Notes: generated by a model from the sequence alone, not told the origin. 64,000 bases of DNA from Nematopogon swammerdamellus (GCA_946902875.1 OX336345.1:18879395-18943394), one strand, 5' to 3'; numbered from the stretch's first letter, positions 1 through 10,110 are shown. Numbers and translations: made by a program.

Positions 1-50
1 TGTTGTAGGTGATGTAGCCAACCGTGTCAGTTTCCATAAAAAAAAAACTT
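1..50 (+). mobile_element. 3' end of a 5S-related SINE
   Basis: The window opens inside the tail of a SINE. The sequence matches the last 40 bases of the copies at 14,155-14,528, 26,555-26,930 and 55,304-55,408, ending in gtcagtttccat followed by an A-run. The 5' part lies outside the window. Confidence 0.8.
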
Positions 51-56
51 AGGCTG

Positions 57-85
57 TGCGAGCGAAGCCGCCGACAAAAGCTAGT
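57..85 (+). mobile_element. Helitron-like 3' terminus
   Basis: The motif gcgagcgaagccgc followed by gacaaaagCTAGt recurs at 1,862-1,896, 48,584-48,600 and, reversed, at 48,960-48,990. A short GC hairpin (gcgaagc core) just upstream of CTAG fits the CTRR end expected of Helitrons. I associate this end with lepidopteran non-autonomous Helitrons, but no replicase is present to prove it. Confidence 0.5.
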
Positions 86-183
86 AATTTAGATAAAGAA
101 GACTTGACATATTGACACACTGCCGTCGCATTGGCTGTCGGTTCTTCTTCTGACCTCTGCCTTCTGCAAACTGCAATACGCTA

Positions 184-359
184 CAGGTCGGTTAACTAAA
201 GCTGGCACGTACACAGTACTCACACAGATGCAATTGCCCGCGTGCGAGTGAGACAGATCGGGTTTTCGTTATGCGTATGCAGTGCGACGTCTCACTCGCA
301 CGCGGGCAATTGCATTGGTGTGAGTACTGTGTACGTGCCAGCTTTAGTTAACCGACCTG
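184..359. repeat. Foldback element (hairpin 1 of an abutting pair)
   Basis: The arms are inverted repeats of about 75 bp. The left starts caggtcggttaacta and the right ends tagttaaccgacctg, with a loop of roughly 25-30 bases around 255-285. Arm similarity is near perfect, so this could extrude as a cruciform. The right end at 359 directly touches the next hairpin, which starts with the same CAGGTC. Confidence 0.85.
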
Positions 360-490
360 CAGGTCTATTCTTGTAAATTCTGACAGCGGAATCAGCGCCT
401 ATGTGGCGCTGAGAGCCGCCGCTTTGGTAAGTGGCTCTCAGCGCCACAACAGCGCTGATTCCGCTGTCAGAATTTACAAGAATAGACCTG
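360..490. repeat. Foldback element (hairpin 2 of an abutting pair)
   Basis: The outer arms run from caggtctattcttg to caagaatagacctg, with an inner arm pair (gtggcgctgagagcc and ggctctcagcgccac) around a 15-base loop. Its termini, CAGGTC and GACCTG, are the same as those of hairpin 1, so the two are probably the same kind of element or two halves of one composite. Confidence 0.85.
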
Positions 491-1003
491 CTGTACGCCT
501 GCCTCGCGAACAAGCCGTCTTATGCATCATGCATGAACCAACTTGTGCCAGCGCTTAAGTTTAGAGCCCTCTCCATTTCAACGTTTGATAAAGTTTGAAG
601 TGCTTCTAAACATTTCCGTGGCTAATTTATACCCAACTACTAGGTGTCGCTCAGGCATTCAACTGAGAACATTTCACATAAGGTATTCCATACCTTATGT
701 GGTAAGGCATATTACTTGATAACATTTGTAACATTATTATTACACGTAAATATAAATAATTATCTTCATCCGCCTTTTTAGAGTTTTCGGCATCACAGTG
801 CCGGTTTCCTATCCTGCTCCCGCCCCAGGAGAAGCCCCCTAGAGGATATTCTTTTGGCTGCGCGAGTCCAGGTCTTGAAGGTTTATGTCATAAATTGTGT
901 AACAATCAAGGAAATATTTATGTTAGCTTGCTTCTGGAGAATATAAATTTTAATTTCTGCTTCCAGTTGGCTGACATATTTATTACATACCTATACATGT
1001 ACT
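491..1003. other. No gene recognised
   Basis: Mixed AT-rich sequence. A short inverted match around 680-705 (aaggtattcc/ataccttatg) is the only structure seen. No coding signal or known repeat was recognised. Confidence 0.5.
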
Positions 1004-1085
1004 AATAAATAATAATAATAAATTAATACTAAATACAATACTAATAATAAATCTGGGATGCTCATGGAGTAAGTTACTTTGTTTT
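1004..1085 (+). mobile_element. Helitron-like copy A, left part
   Basis: It matches 47,765-47,835 (ctaataataa ... catggagtaagttactttgtttta). Copy A is interrupted right after gttttat by the foldback element at 1,086-1,578 and resumes at gagatactgc. A shorter related stretch is at 28,033-28,095. Confidence 0.6.
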
Positions 1086-1125
1086 ATTAACCCCCGACGA
1101 AAAAAACGGAGGGGTGTTATAAGTT

Positions 1126-1166
<41 letters not shown>

Positions 1167-1578
1167 TGTCTGTGGCATCGTAGCTCCCAAACGGATGGAC
1201 CGATTTGGATGCGGTTTTTTTTATTAGGAAGCTTGTTTAATCGGGATGGTTCTTAGCTATGTTTTTAATCAAGTAATAAAGTAATTAAGTAATAAAAAAA
1301 ATAATTATCTTAAAAAGTGGACCGATTTGCATTCGGTTTTTTTTAAAAAGCTTCAAATAAAAGTTAAATTACAAATTTAAAAAACCCCCGACTCTTAAAA
1401 AGTCAAAAATAATTTCCGTTTACTTACTTAAAGGAGTCGGGGGACCGCTAAGTAAATTAAATATAAAGACTCAAAAGTTGCGCGGGAATTCACTTAGCGG
1501 TCTACCGACTCCTTTAAGTAAGTAAACGGAAATTATTTTTGACTTTTTAAGAGTCGGGGGTTTTTTAAATTTGTAATT
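1086..1578. mobile_element. Composite foldback element with internal GT microsatellite (family F, copy 1)
   Basis: The left part begins taacccccgacg, contains a (GT)n array at about 1,129-1,165 and a block with repeated accgatttg..gcggtttttt. The right part is a hairpin with arms of about 95 bp (1,371-1,470 and 1,490-1,578) built on acccccgac...gtcgggggt. Other copies are at 10,889-11,457 (reverse) and 28,829-29,235 (truncated). No coding capacity is seen, so it is non-autonomous. The insertion splits Helitron-like copy A. Confidence 0.75.
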
Positions 1579-1896
1579 TTTGAGATACTGCGTTATTAGA
1601 CTCTATGTATCATACTTAAACTAAATTGACTATTTTTATAAATCGTTCCTGTGTGTATGCATGTTTCTCCATAACTATTGAACTGATCATTCGAATTCTT
1701 TGAAACTTACACACATTTAACTACATGTGACACAGGATAGGCTAAATAAAATTCAGTTCCGGTTACGCTAAGATGTGGCTCTCATATCCGATCTCGAATT
1801 GTTCCGCGAGCCGAAATAAAGTTAGCGGGCTTACTTATTTTCTCTTTTATAAATACGAATTTCACGCGAGCGAAGCCGCGGGCAAAAACCAGTATA
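1579..1896 (+). mobile_element. Helitron-like copy A, right part with 3' end
   Basis: It resumes the sequence interrupted at 1,085 and matches 47,836-47,930 plus 48,360-48,602, including cacaggatagg, tacgctaagatgtggctctcata and the terminal cacgcgagcgaagccgcgg. The expected CTAG end is decayed to CCAG at about 1,892. It lacks the SINE present at the equivalent place in copy B. Confidence 0.6.
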
Positions 1897-3110
1897 AGTA
1901 CCTATATAATATTAGTACAGATATAAAAGTATAACATATACATTTATGTACTTATTGTAATACGAATTAATGAACCTAAACCAAATTATAAAATTGTTAA
2001 ATTTGAAACGCTTTCAAGAATACTATATACTCAAAATTACTAAAATAGAATGAAATTAAAATATAAATTAAAAGTACCTATCCAAAACAAACAAACCTTA
2101 AAAATAATTAGTCTCTCGACTACTCTCGAGAGGTCATAGAGTCATACTTATTGTATTTGTTGTAGTTTTATAAGAATAAAACTTTTTTTTCTTTCTCTCT
2201 TTATAAAGTGTAAAATTTTTACAGCAGAACTTTAACGCTATCAAATTCTCGAGTGGTTCATCCAAGGATTAATCCCTTTAGATTTTCTTCCCCAAGTTTG
2301 TATGATTTCTTAATCGATTACCAACTCCAACAGTGCCTAGAGCAAACTCCGCTTCTTCATTACTTACTTACAGACTTGACATAAAACCCGATTGTTATCG
2401 CCTCGCAGAGTTTCGAATTCCTCCAATCTCCAACCTCGGGCGACAATGCCTACTCGAAATAACCAGATTCGTTCAAGTTAGATTGAAAATACTGTTTCAC
2501 TTCGCTTGTGTAACTTGAAAATTATTGTTATCTTTCGTAATGAAATTCTGAGTGCGCTTCCAACTTGGAAAGGTCAGAGAAATCGTTCAGACCGCTATGG
2601 GCTTTGAGGAAAAAAATAAATTAAAACCTTCACAGCCCAGAGTGACGCACGAGGTTGAAAAAAACACTGCATCTATTCTGTCGTCGGGATTACTGAAGCA
2701 GACTATCACATGACCTGAACTGAAGTCCAGCTTGAACGATGAGTTCATTTGACCGGAAAAAACTACTTACTTGTTGACGCCCTATGATGGACGAAGGCTA
2801 TCGGTCGTGCAAGACAAGGGGTGAATCCGAGGGTGAATCTGAACAACTTACTCGATCCCAGCTTTGTAGATACCGAATCAACAAAATATGATATCAATAT
2901 CATCCATTACTATTAAAAATCAAAGTGTTTATTTATCAATGTGTCTACATTTGCTTTGTACATAAAAATACATGATGCACGACAAATAATACCTTACCTA
3001 TTATGTATCGGCGAGGTCGTATAATTTGTTGGGCACGCCTAATCTGGCCCTAGGGCTGTTTCATAGGTGACATTGTTTGGTCAAAACACTGATTATATTC
3101 GGGTAAGTGC
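1897..3110. other. AT-rich stretch without recognised genes
   Basis: The first 330 bases are very AT-rich. The remainder is mixed sequence with only short ORFs and no domain-like protein. I saw no known repeat here. Confidence 0.5.
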
Positions 3111-3117
3111 TCTATTT

Positions 3118-3265
3118 TTAGGGTTCCGTAGCTCAAAAGAGAAAAAAAAATGAACCTTTATAGGATCCCTCTCGTGTCGGTCTGGCTGTCTGTCCCGTCT
3201 GTCACGGCTTATTTTCTCCGAATCTACTGGACGAAAAAAGGTATGAAATTTGGTACATAATCATA
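3118..3265 (+). repeat. Fragment of an agggttccgta-type element
   Basis: It starts tagggttccgtagctcaa, followed by the typical tctggctgtctgtc and gaatctactgg blocks. It resembles the 5' part of the element family intact at 14,619-15,008 but is diverged and truncated. Confidence 0.5.
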
Positions 3266-3532
3266 TACATACATACATATATTGATGTCCCAATCGCGGA
3301 CGTGTAGCCTAAATGAACGAATTTTTATTTAGGGGATACATAAAGATTCCCCCCCATACTACTGAAACTATTGCTAGTGAGTGCGATAATGGTTGTTTGT
3401 TAACCTCAGGTACTTTGTTTCATTTGTTCGTTCTGAAATCCAGCGCGAGCTGGTTTCAAGTAATCCTAGCTGCTGAAAGCTGGGCATATGCTGAGCCCCT
3501 ATCTTCAAAAACAAAACAAAAATCTGTTTATG

Positions 3533-3635
3533 ATCTTGCTCTCAAGCTGTATTTTCAATCTACTGTAGGCGGTGTTATTATGTGGATAGTCACTAAATGC
3601 TTGTAAAAATTACTATGAAAAAAAATATTTGTTGT
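3533..3635 (+). repeat. Repeat Y, left part
   Basis: The block ttgctctcaagctgt ... ttattatgtgg.tagtcactaaa is shared with 18,165-18,240. The sequence resumes at 4,326 after the insertion of element Z. It is probably the 3' untranslated part of a retroelement, because the other end carries aataaacaat-type A-rich sequence. A 97-codon ORF overlaps it (3,313-3,606) but resembles nothing I know. Confidence 0.55.
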
Positions 3636-4325
3636 CTGTAAAGTCGGTTTACGGACGATAGTTTTACGTGATGACGTCATAAAGTAGGTATATAAAGTGC
3701 GAAGTCAGATACAAAATCAGTTTCGGCGGATATTTACCATGTAAAATTAATTTAAGTACATGATAAAGATGTGATAATAACTAATAAAAAATATGAGAAA
3801 ATTCCGACTATTAATTTTTGTTTAATTTATATCTAAAAAACCTAAATAAAAAGCCAATAATATTAATTATCAATATAAACATTGTGTTGGGACTCAAACC
3901 TACATAACGCCATCTACATGTACAACGTTGCAACATCTACCTAACTGCGAAATGAAGAATACCGCTGAAGTATTTCATTTACTATTGACGCTAGATGTGG
4001 ACGCTAGATGTCGCTCTATGAAATCTTCACATACTGTTGACAAAATTTGCAGCGATAGGTACATGGTCAACTAGCCCGCGTGGTTATAAAGACGTCTGGT
4101 CGATGATGGTGGCAGGGACGCGGGTTCGAGCCTCGCAAAATACGGAGAAATATATTTTGTATTTCCTACTATTGTATATGCCTCTCTATCGCGCTCTCGC
4201 TTGCACACACAGGTCTCTATCGCGCTCTCGCTTGCACACACAGGTTTAGATGGAACGTGACACTTCTTCGTGCGTGCAGCCGGTGTTCATGAATTTATAA
4301 GACGTGACGTCATCACGTCAAAAAA
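3636..4325. mobile_element. Element Z with TGACGTCA-containing inverted ends
   Basis: The left end has gtctgtaaagtcggtttacgg then ttttacgtgatgacgtcat. The right end has gtgacgtcatcacgtcaaaa, an inverted match to the left end. A related, shorter copy is at 62,230-62,555. The insertion splits repeat Y; the empty site is seen at 18,240-18,255. It contains a 33-bp tandem duplication (4,183-4,246) and a tRNA-like segment. No transposase is present. Confidence 0.6.
4066..4140 (+). repeat. tRNA-like segment (SINE head remnant)
   Basis: The sequence tagcccgcgtggttataaag resembles a pol III A box and gcgggttcgagcctcgc is a good B box, about 55 bases apart. The folding is not a clean cloverleaf and it sits inside a mobile element, so I read it as a tRNA-derived SINE head and not as a tRNA gene. 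Confidence 0.5.
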
Positions 4326-4450
4326 GCCCTGCGAAGTTTCTTACCGGTTCTTCTTCATGGGCGTAATCGAATCGGATAGAACAAATTGTAACAAATTCGA
4401 GTACAGTCATCCTGTCTAATGAATGCTTAATAAACAATATACAACAATAT
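4326..4450 (+). repeat. Repeat Y, right part
   Basis: It continues with ccctgcgaagtttctt, ccggttcttctt, ggatagaacaaattgt and gcttaataaacaat. This matches 18,253-18,375 and, partly, 28,418-28,490. The recurring aataaacaa near the end looks like a polyadenylation region. Confidence 0.6.
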
Positions 4451-4530
4451 ACAATATACAATATACAATATCCCTTCACATACACGCTGTCGCTAAGCTA
4501 TCGCTATATTAATTATAGCAATGTATAACG

Positions 4531-4681
4531 CTACCAAAACTTGTAGACCAATGGCATTAGTGTTAGTGATAATATGTACAAGTGTACGCGCTGAGTGCAT
4601 CTATTAGTGTGCCGAGCACCGCAGTGGCGTTCACGCACTCACTAACTAACACTAATGCCATTGGTCTAAAAGTTTTGGTAG
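4531..4681. mobile_element. MITE-like hairpin
   Basis: Terminal inverted repeats of about 40 bp start ctaccaaaactt and end aagttttggtag, with accaatggcattagtgtt in the arms and about 65 bp of loop. No coding capacity. A clear target duplication was not identified. Confidence 0.7.
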
Positions 4682-4982
4682 GGTAGTATGTGTAAACAAA
4701 CGCGCTAGTGTAAGTGTGCCATTATTATTATTCTTATGAAATAATCAGAATGGAAGGTAAATATGTCGGATACAAGCGACTAAAATGCTAAACACTACCG
4801 ACATACAAAATTCCTACTAACTCATAAATCGGGGTCACTAGTTAATTATTCAAGGCACCTCTCTCTTTACTGTGTCCTTCCGTCGTCGCCCCCTCTCAGG
4901 CGGAGACAGCTGCGAAGGCCGCCTCCCCTCCCTCTTCCGAGGAGGATCCTCCTCAGGGTCCGGGAGTGAGAGTTTGAATGTG

Positions 4983-5001
4983 CCCCCCCCCCCCCCCCCC
5001 C
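4983..5001. repeat. 19-base C homopolymer
   Basis: An uninterrupted run of 19 cytosines sits within a pyrimidine-rich stretch. A run of this length is prone to slippage and may also be mis-sized in the assembly. Confidence 0.9.
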
Positions 5002-5123
5002 GCCCTCCTCCCTCTCTTTGAAAGCACGCGGCGAAATTGCGCCGAGCTCATGGAGATAAATTAACGTGGTCTCGTGCGGTGCGGTGCCTTGTTGGTTATG
5101 AAGAGTGAGGGTTGCCGAGGCAT

Positions 5124-5148
5124 GGGGAGGGGGAGGGGGGGGGAGGGG
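5124..5148 (+). other. G-rich tract, possible G-quadruplex
   Basis: Runs of 4, 5, 9 and 4 guanines are separated by single adenines. Four or more G-tracts with short loops meet the usual G4 sequence pattern on the plus strand. Confidence 0.6.
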
Positions 5149-5384
5149 TTTAGCGGTGTATCGAAGGGTTAATAATTAGAGGAGATGAGGGCGAACGTGT
5201 TGTTTTAACGTGTTTTAGCTCGGGATGTGTAGGTACGGAGAAACTAGACTACAATTTATCAAAATACTATCGACAATCGTGCATAATATGAATTTGTTGC
5301 GTTGGGTGCGATTCTATTACGATTTGTATATGATTTAGTAACCCTGAGGAGATTTCAATTACGCCTTACATACATAGACAACGT

Positions 5385-5600
5385 CACGCCTGTTTCCCGG
5401 TGGTGGGGTAGGCAGAGACAACGGATCTCCACGTGCCACGATCCACACCTCCTCCACGATCCGCCTCCTCTTCCACTCTCATAATGTTCTTCATGCATGC
5501 TCGTCGGTTACGGGTACTACGCACTTGACCCTTTTTGAGCACATATGTCCGATCCTGGTCCAAGTACGTGCGTCTAGGGGTACGTAGGTACATAATTTAA
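5385..5600 (-). pseudogene. 3' end of a LINE ORF (fragment)
   Basis: The minus strand encodes a peptide with VLKKGQVRSTRNRRACMKN, IMRVEEE and SVVSAYP. The same peptide is encoded on the plus strand at 13,812-14,040, and both are followed by short tails. The arrangement fits the extreme C-terminus of a non-LTR retrotransposon protein. I infer LINE origin from the repeated, tail-bearing structure; the clade is not determined. Confidence 0.45.
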
Positions 5601-5964
5601 TTTACGCCTTCTGCCTAATATATTGAGAAATTACAGGGACGATTATGTCACACTGTTCCTCAGGTTTTTGATTTCCAAAAATTCACTTTTTTACCTCATT
5701 TCCATTCAATACGACATTATGAGAAAATTTGGACACCGCCTCGCGGTCTACGAACCTGATACTTGTTAAAGGGGTAGCGACTAGCGAGGGGGTAGGTATT
5801 TATAGGATCGCGGAACAGGCTTCTCATTTGACATTACAAAGGTAACTATGTCATTATCGTGTTCCCAAAGGCGAGTAGACTCAATTAATATAATATATTA
5901 TTATAGAGGCAAATATTGATGTTATGTAAGTATGTTATATATGTATATACTCGTATAATATATT

Positions 5965-7233
5965 TTGACACTACGGACTTATTTTGTAAATAAACTCTGC
6001 AGGCAGAGTCCCGAAGATCAGCTGTATGACTTCCAGGGAATAATTTACAATTACTTCTCCGAATTGTACCCTGTTCGCTATCACCACAACCCAATGGAAA
6101 GAGAAAACACTTTCAAAGCAAAGCTTAGGAGAAGGAAGAGAGAGTTGATAAAGCAGCTAAGGAAGGCTAAAGCCTCAGGAGACAGAAATCTATGCCACCA
6201 ATTAGCCAGAGCGATGAGATCTATCCTAAAACTCATCCAGAAAGTAGCTGAGCAAATTACGGTTGCTGGCAATGAATTTCGAAAGGCTCAGAATATAGCA
6301 GCTTTCGAGAAGAACCCCTTTTACTTCGCCAAAAAAGCTTTTAAGGAACAGCAGGGTACAATTAGGTTAAGTACGGACGAGATGTTCAACTACTTTAAAT
6401 CCACATATACCACCCCGGAGGCAGATATAACTTACAGGGATCCACCAGCTCCAAAACCCAAAGAACCTGCTCTAGCATTTGATGCTGATTCACCGACGAT
6501 GGAAGAGCTGGAATACCACATAAAAAGGAAACCAAATAGTTCCGCCCCGGGACCCGATGGCATACCATACATCATATACAAAAAATGTCCATCAGTGCGG
6601 AAACACATGTTGAACATCTACAAAAGAATTTGGACGAACAGAGAAGTGCCAGACTGTCTTGGTAAAGCGGTGTTTGTTCTTCTACCAAAAAAGAAAGAAG
6701 TTACTGATCCCAAGGATATTAGACCTATAGCCCTTACGAACACAATTTCGAAAATATTCTTCTCCATTATACAGGCCAGACTACTCAAACATATGTGTAC
6801 CAACGACTACTTACCGAAGAAGTACCAGAAAGGTTTTCTCCCAAGAGTTGCAGGGTGTCTCGAACATAATTCTTTGCTGACTGAATGTCTTAGAGATGCA
6901 AGGAAGAATGAGAGACAATTAACTGCCACGTGGTTAGACTTTGAAAACGCCTTCGGTTCGGTGCGCCATGAGTTACTATTAAAGGCGCTAGAGTGGTATA
7001 ATGTGCCACCTCTGATCTGTAATATAATAGCCTCCTACTACAAAAAACTTTCCTTTGTAATACAAGTAAAAGGCGAAACGGAGAAGATACCGGAAATTCG
7101 TTACGGCATAGGACTTTTCCAGGGTTGCTGCCTCTCTCCTGTTACATTTAACATTGTTATCAACATTCTAATTGATACGCAGGTTCAAATATGGAGACAC
7201 ATATATGGCGGCCATCCTGGCATTTGCGGATGA
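5965..7233 (+). pseudogene. REL-type LINE reverse transcriptase, N-terminal part (frameshifted)
   Basis: This 422-codon frame holds the N-terminal half of a non-LTR reverse transcriptase. A basic helical region (about residues 45-110) precedes the RT. RT motifs visible are SAPGPDGIPY (about 192-201), a DFENAFGSV box with the first catalytic Asp (about 326) and GLFQGCCLSP (about 382-391). The second catalytic box, FADDI, is in the next frame beginning at 7,172, so one frameshift near 7,175-7,235 separates two otherwise open halves. Recognisable LINE sequence begins near 6,000, so the 5' end is probably truncated. No APE endonuclease precedes it, in keeping with the restriction-like endonuclease in the second half. 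Confidence 0.85.
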
Positions 7234-8842
7234 TATTACGCTGTTAACCCGCAATCCAAAACAAAATCAGGCGCTTCTTAAGGTGGTAGATGACTATTGT
7301 GAATGGACTAAAGGGATGAAGATAAAACCAGCGAAGTGCTACTGTTTGAGCTTAACCAGGAAAGGTTCAAAGTTTACCTCGAGCAATCCAGGTCTGACAG
7401 TAGCCGGAAAACCAATCGCAACCGTGGCTGATGAAGCTCCTTTTAAATTCTTGGGCAAAAGGATCACCAGCAGAGGAAAGGAGCATCCTACTGATGATAT
7501 TGTCCAACTTTTCGAAGAGAGCCTCCGCCAAACTGACAATCTTCCCCTCCTGGGTACACAAAAGGCATGGATTTACGATAACTACCTGACATCAAAACTT
7601 TCATGGCCATTTCTCGTCTACGACTTCACAAAGCAAAACCTGACTAAATTAGACTCGTATGTGACCAGATTCCTGAAATCATGGTTTGGACTGGCTCACC
7701 CGGCTGACTCGTCAACGCTATACAGATCTCACAATAACTTTGGACTGAACATTAAGAAACCGTCGATATTTTATCAAAAGGCGAGAATAGCCAAACGATG
7801 TATACTCAAAGACTCCAATGATAGCGCTATTCAAGCCTTACCCAACACATCACTATCAGATGAACTGGAATCGAGACTCGACTTCTACAAATCATTCCAA
7901 GTTGGTACACGCACCAATAGATCTGGATTGGGCATAGAAACAGCAAAGTCTGATAAAGAAATACTGAAAGGTTTTGCTCAGGAGGACATGGAACAAGGCT
8001 TCAAACTTCACGCCTTAAACCTAGAAATGCAGAATGATTGGCTAACAGTGGGTGACTTCTGCATCCCTCCTGCATTGAAGTGGAAATCCATAATATACAA
8101 CTGGTCCCCTGAGCTGCTTAAGTTCTACTTAAATGCATTCCAGCTTACTCTCCCCGACCCGAGTAACCTAGTTAGATGGGGGAAATCTACAAATAAACTA
8201 TGCCCGTCATGTAAGGAGTTCGTAGGCACGGCCAAACATTTGTTATGCGGATGCAAAATACTACTTGAGCGAGGCCAGTATTCCTACCGTCATGATAAAG
8301 TCCTCCAAATCATCAGAGAGGCCATCAACCTGTCAATTGCACGGACCAGGAAAGGGCAAACCAGTAGCGGCTTCCAGAAGGTCAACTTTGTGAAACCTGG
8401 AGCCAATAAGCTGCCCAAAGATAGGACTAAACCTTCTTCAATTTTGGGAGCAGCAAAGGATTGGGAATTGTTGATGGACACACATGAGAAGCATTACCAA
8501 ATGCCTTCGGAAATCTGTACCACAGCATTAAGACCGGATATACTCATATTCTCAAAAGCGACAAAGCATGTAGTACTTGTTGAACTTACAGTTCCATGGG
8601 AAAGTAACATACCGAAGGACCACAACATCAAGCTTACTGATCTCTTCGCTGTGGAAGTCGGAGCAAGAGGACTACCAGCGAAGTCGCTCTACAGTCTCTT
8701 CAAGAATCTAGGGCTCCCAAGATCGACGCTAAGCTCATATATGGAGAGAGCTTCGAAAACGTCACTGGAAGCATCCTACAGAATATGGATAGGTAGAGAG
8801 AGGGAGGTCGAGAGCGGGACTGGTGGTTTCCCCGCGTCCTAG
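7172..8842 (+). pseudogene. REL-type LINE protein, C-terminal RT, zinc knuckle and restriction-like endonuclease
   Basis: This 556-codon frame continues the LINE protein. FADDI (about residues 17-21) is the RT catalytic box, followed by thumb-like sequence with KFLGKRI. A C-x2-C...H-x3-C knuckle (CPSC ... HLLC) lies near 345-362. A PD...E-x-T block (RPDILIF ... LVELTVPWE, about 454-480) matches the layout of restriction-like endonucleases of R2/NeSL/R4-type elements. These proteins nick a target site and prime cDNA synthesis there. Only one frameshift separates it from the upstream half, so the copy is fairly young. The clade needs a phylogeny. Confidence 0.85.
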
Positions 8843-9035
8843 TCAACGCAGACTAGCTGACGAGGGCTTGATGCGAGCCGAAACGTGAAGCATGCGCGGG
8901 AAATTTAGAGTGGCCACTCGCTAGTCCCGGCCTCGATTGATACCCTCCTCTACTGCCGATGGGCCCGGATATGTTCGGTGAAGCCATCGTAAGCTTAGAT
9001 CCACACCTTCCTTCTTTAATATACTTATTTAAAAA
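8843..9035 (+). mobile_element. 3' UTR of the REL-type LINE
   Basis: GC-moderate sequence after the stop codon contains a hammerhead-like motif at 8,857-8,887 and ends in A-rich sequence near 9,030. The exact 3' boundary and the target duplication are not clear. Confidence 0.5.
8857..8887 (+). ncRNA. Hammerhead-ribozyme-like motif
   Basis: CTGACGA is followed, after one extra base, by a 4-bp stem (GGCT/AGCC, 7-base loop) and then GAAACGTG. CUGANGA-stem II-GAAA is the hammerhead core order. The extra base before stem II and G at the expected cleavage position argue against full activity. It sits just 3' of the LINE ORF. Confidence 0.35.
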
Positions 9036-9409
9036 AAATAATTAATGTAAAATGTAAAAAAGACATTTTTCTTAATCGTTCCAGTTTCAGGCCAGGAACA
9101 ATAAAATTTTCCAACACATAGATCTCTTTCTTTCAGAAATTGTGAAAAACCACAATTTTAGTTTTATTAGTATGGAATAGAAAGAATTTGATTTTTTTTA
9201 CCAACTTACACGTGTTACATCATAATGGTAATGAAGACTTTTTTGTTACTGTTATGAAACTGAATCGATTAGGCTATTAAAGTCAACCACCTATTTTTTT
9301 TATTTAAATACATAAAAAAAAAGCCCCAGGTCCAAAAAAAATTATATAGGTTTTACTCCCTATATGATACCGAACCTCCCCTTAGCGTACTATTAACTAA
9401 TTTTGAAAG

Positions 9410-9690
9410 ACCTTATATATAATACAAGGTCTTTCATTAGTAGGTAACTTTACGCTAAGGGGTGTATGTGTATCAGATACTGATCACGTTCCCATACCCA
9501 TTTTTTTTTTACGATATCGAATACCTACCCATGCTATGAAATAATTTTTCAATAAACTATTATTTTAAGTAGGATGGGTAGGTATTTGATATCCGAAAAA
9601 AATAGGTATGGGAATGTGATCAGTATCTGATACACATACACACCTTAGCGTAAAGTTACCTATTAATGAAAAACCTTATATAATATAACA
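9410..9690. mobile_element. Large foldback/MITE-like element
   Basis: The inverted arms are about 115-120 bp. The left contains taactttacgctaagg and gatactgatcacgttccc; the right carries the reverse complement (gggaatgtgatcagtatc, ccttagcgtaaagtta). About 40 bp of AT-rich loop lies at 9,533-9,570. No ORF. A second short hairpin (aagacctt...aaggtctt) sits at its left edge. Confidence 0.75.
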
Positions 9691-9784
9691 AGCTGGACAG
9701 CGCTTCAATAGTCCTCAAATCTTCTGGTCTGGCTGAGCTTCAAACTGGTTTTTTATTAAAACTATTCACGGAATTTTTATCAAG

Positions 9785-10110
9785 CCACATACATACATAC
9801 ATATCACACACGCTGAATCCCGACAATTGGTATAAGCATAGTAATCGGTGTTGTGCTGCAAGAACTCTGGTAAATTACAGCACAACACCGACCACCACGT
9901 TTCGCAAAGTATTCGAACAAGATTTAATCGATCAAGCAGCAAAGTAAGGCACGATGACCCACCTGGTGACCTGCTGCATGACTCGGTGGAAGTACCGTGC
10001 CAAGGTGAGAGGTGGCGATCCTGTCACCCTTTAGCACGGCATCTTCTCCTTATCCCTTAATCGCCTTTTACGACATGCATGGGGAGAGATGCAGTGGGGA
10101 TATTCTTTCC
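9785..10110 (-). mobile_element. Repeat X copy 1
   Basis: Shared with 17,548-17,872, 41,788-42,052 and 54,149-54,465. In its own orientation it starts with agaatatccccactgcatc and ends in a (atgt)n-like tail, which is why I place it on the minus strand. An internal palindrome (ggtgttgtgctg/cagcacaacacc) is conserved. It is SINE-sized (about 320 bp); the head origin is not recognised. Confidence 0.65.

Noticed and set aside
3313..3606. 97-codon frame as a host gene
   Set aside because: Its end lies in repeat Y, which is present three times in the window. No known domain.
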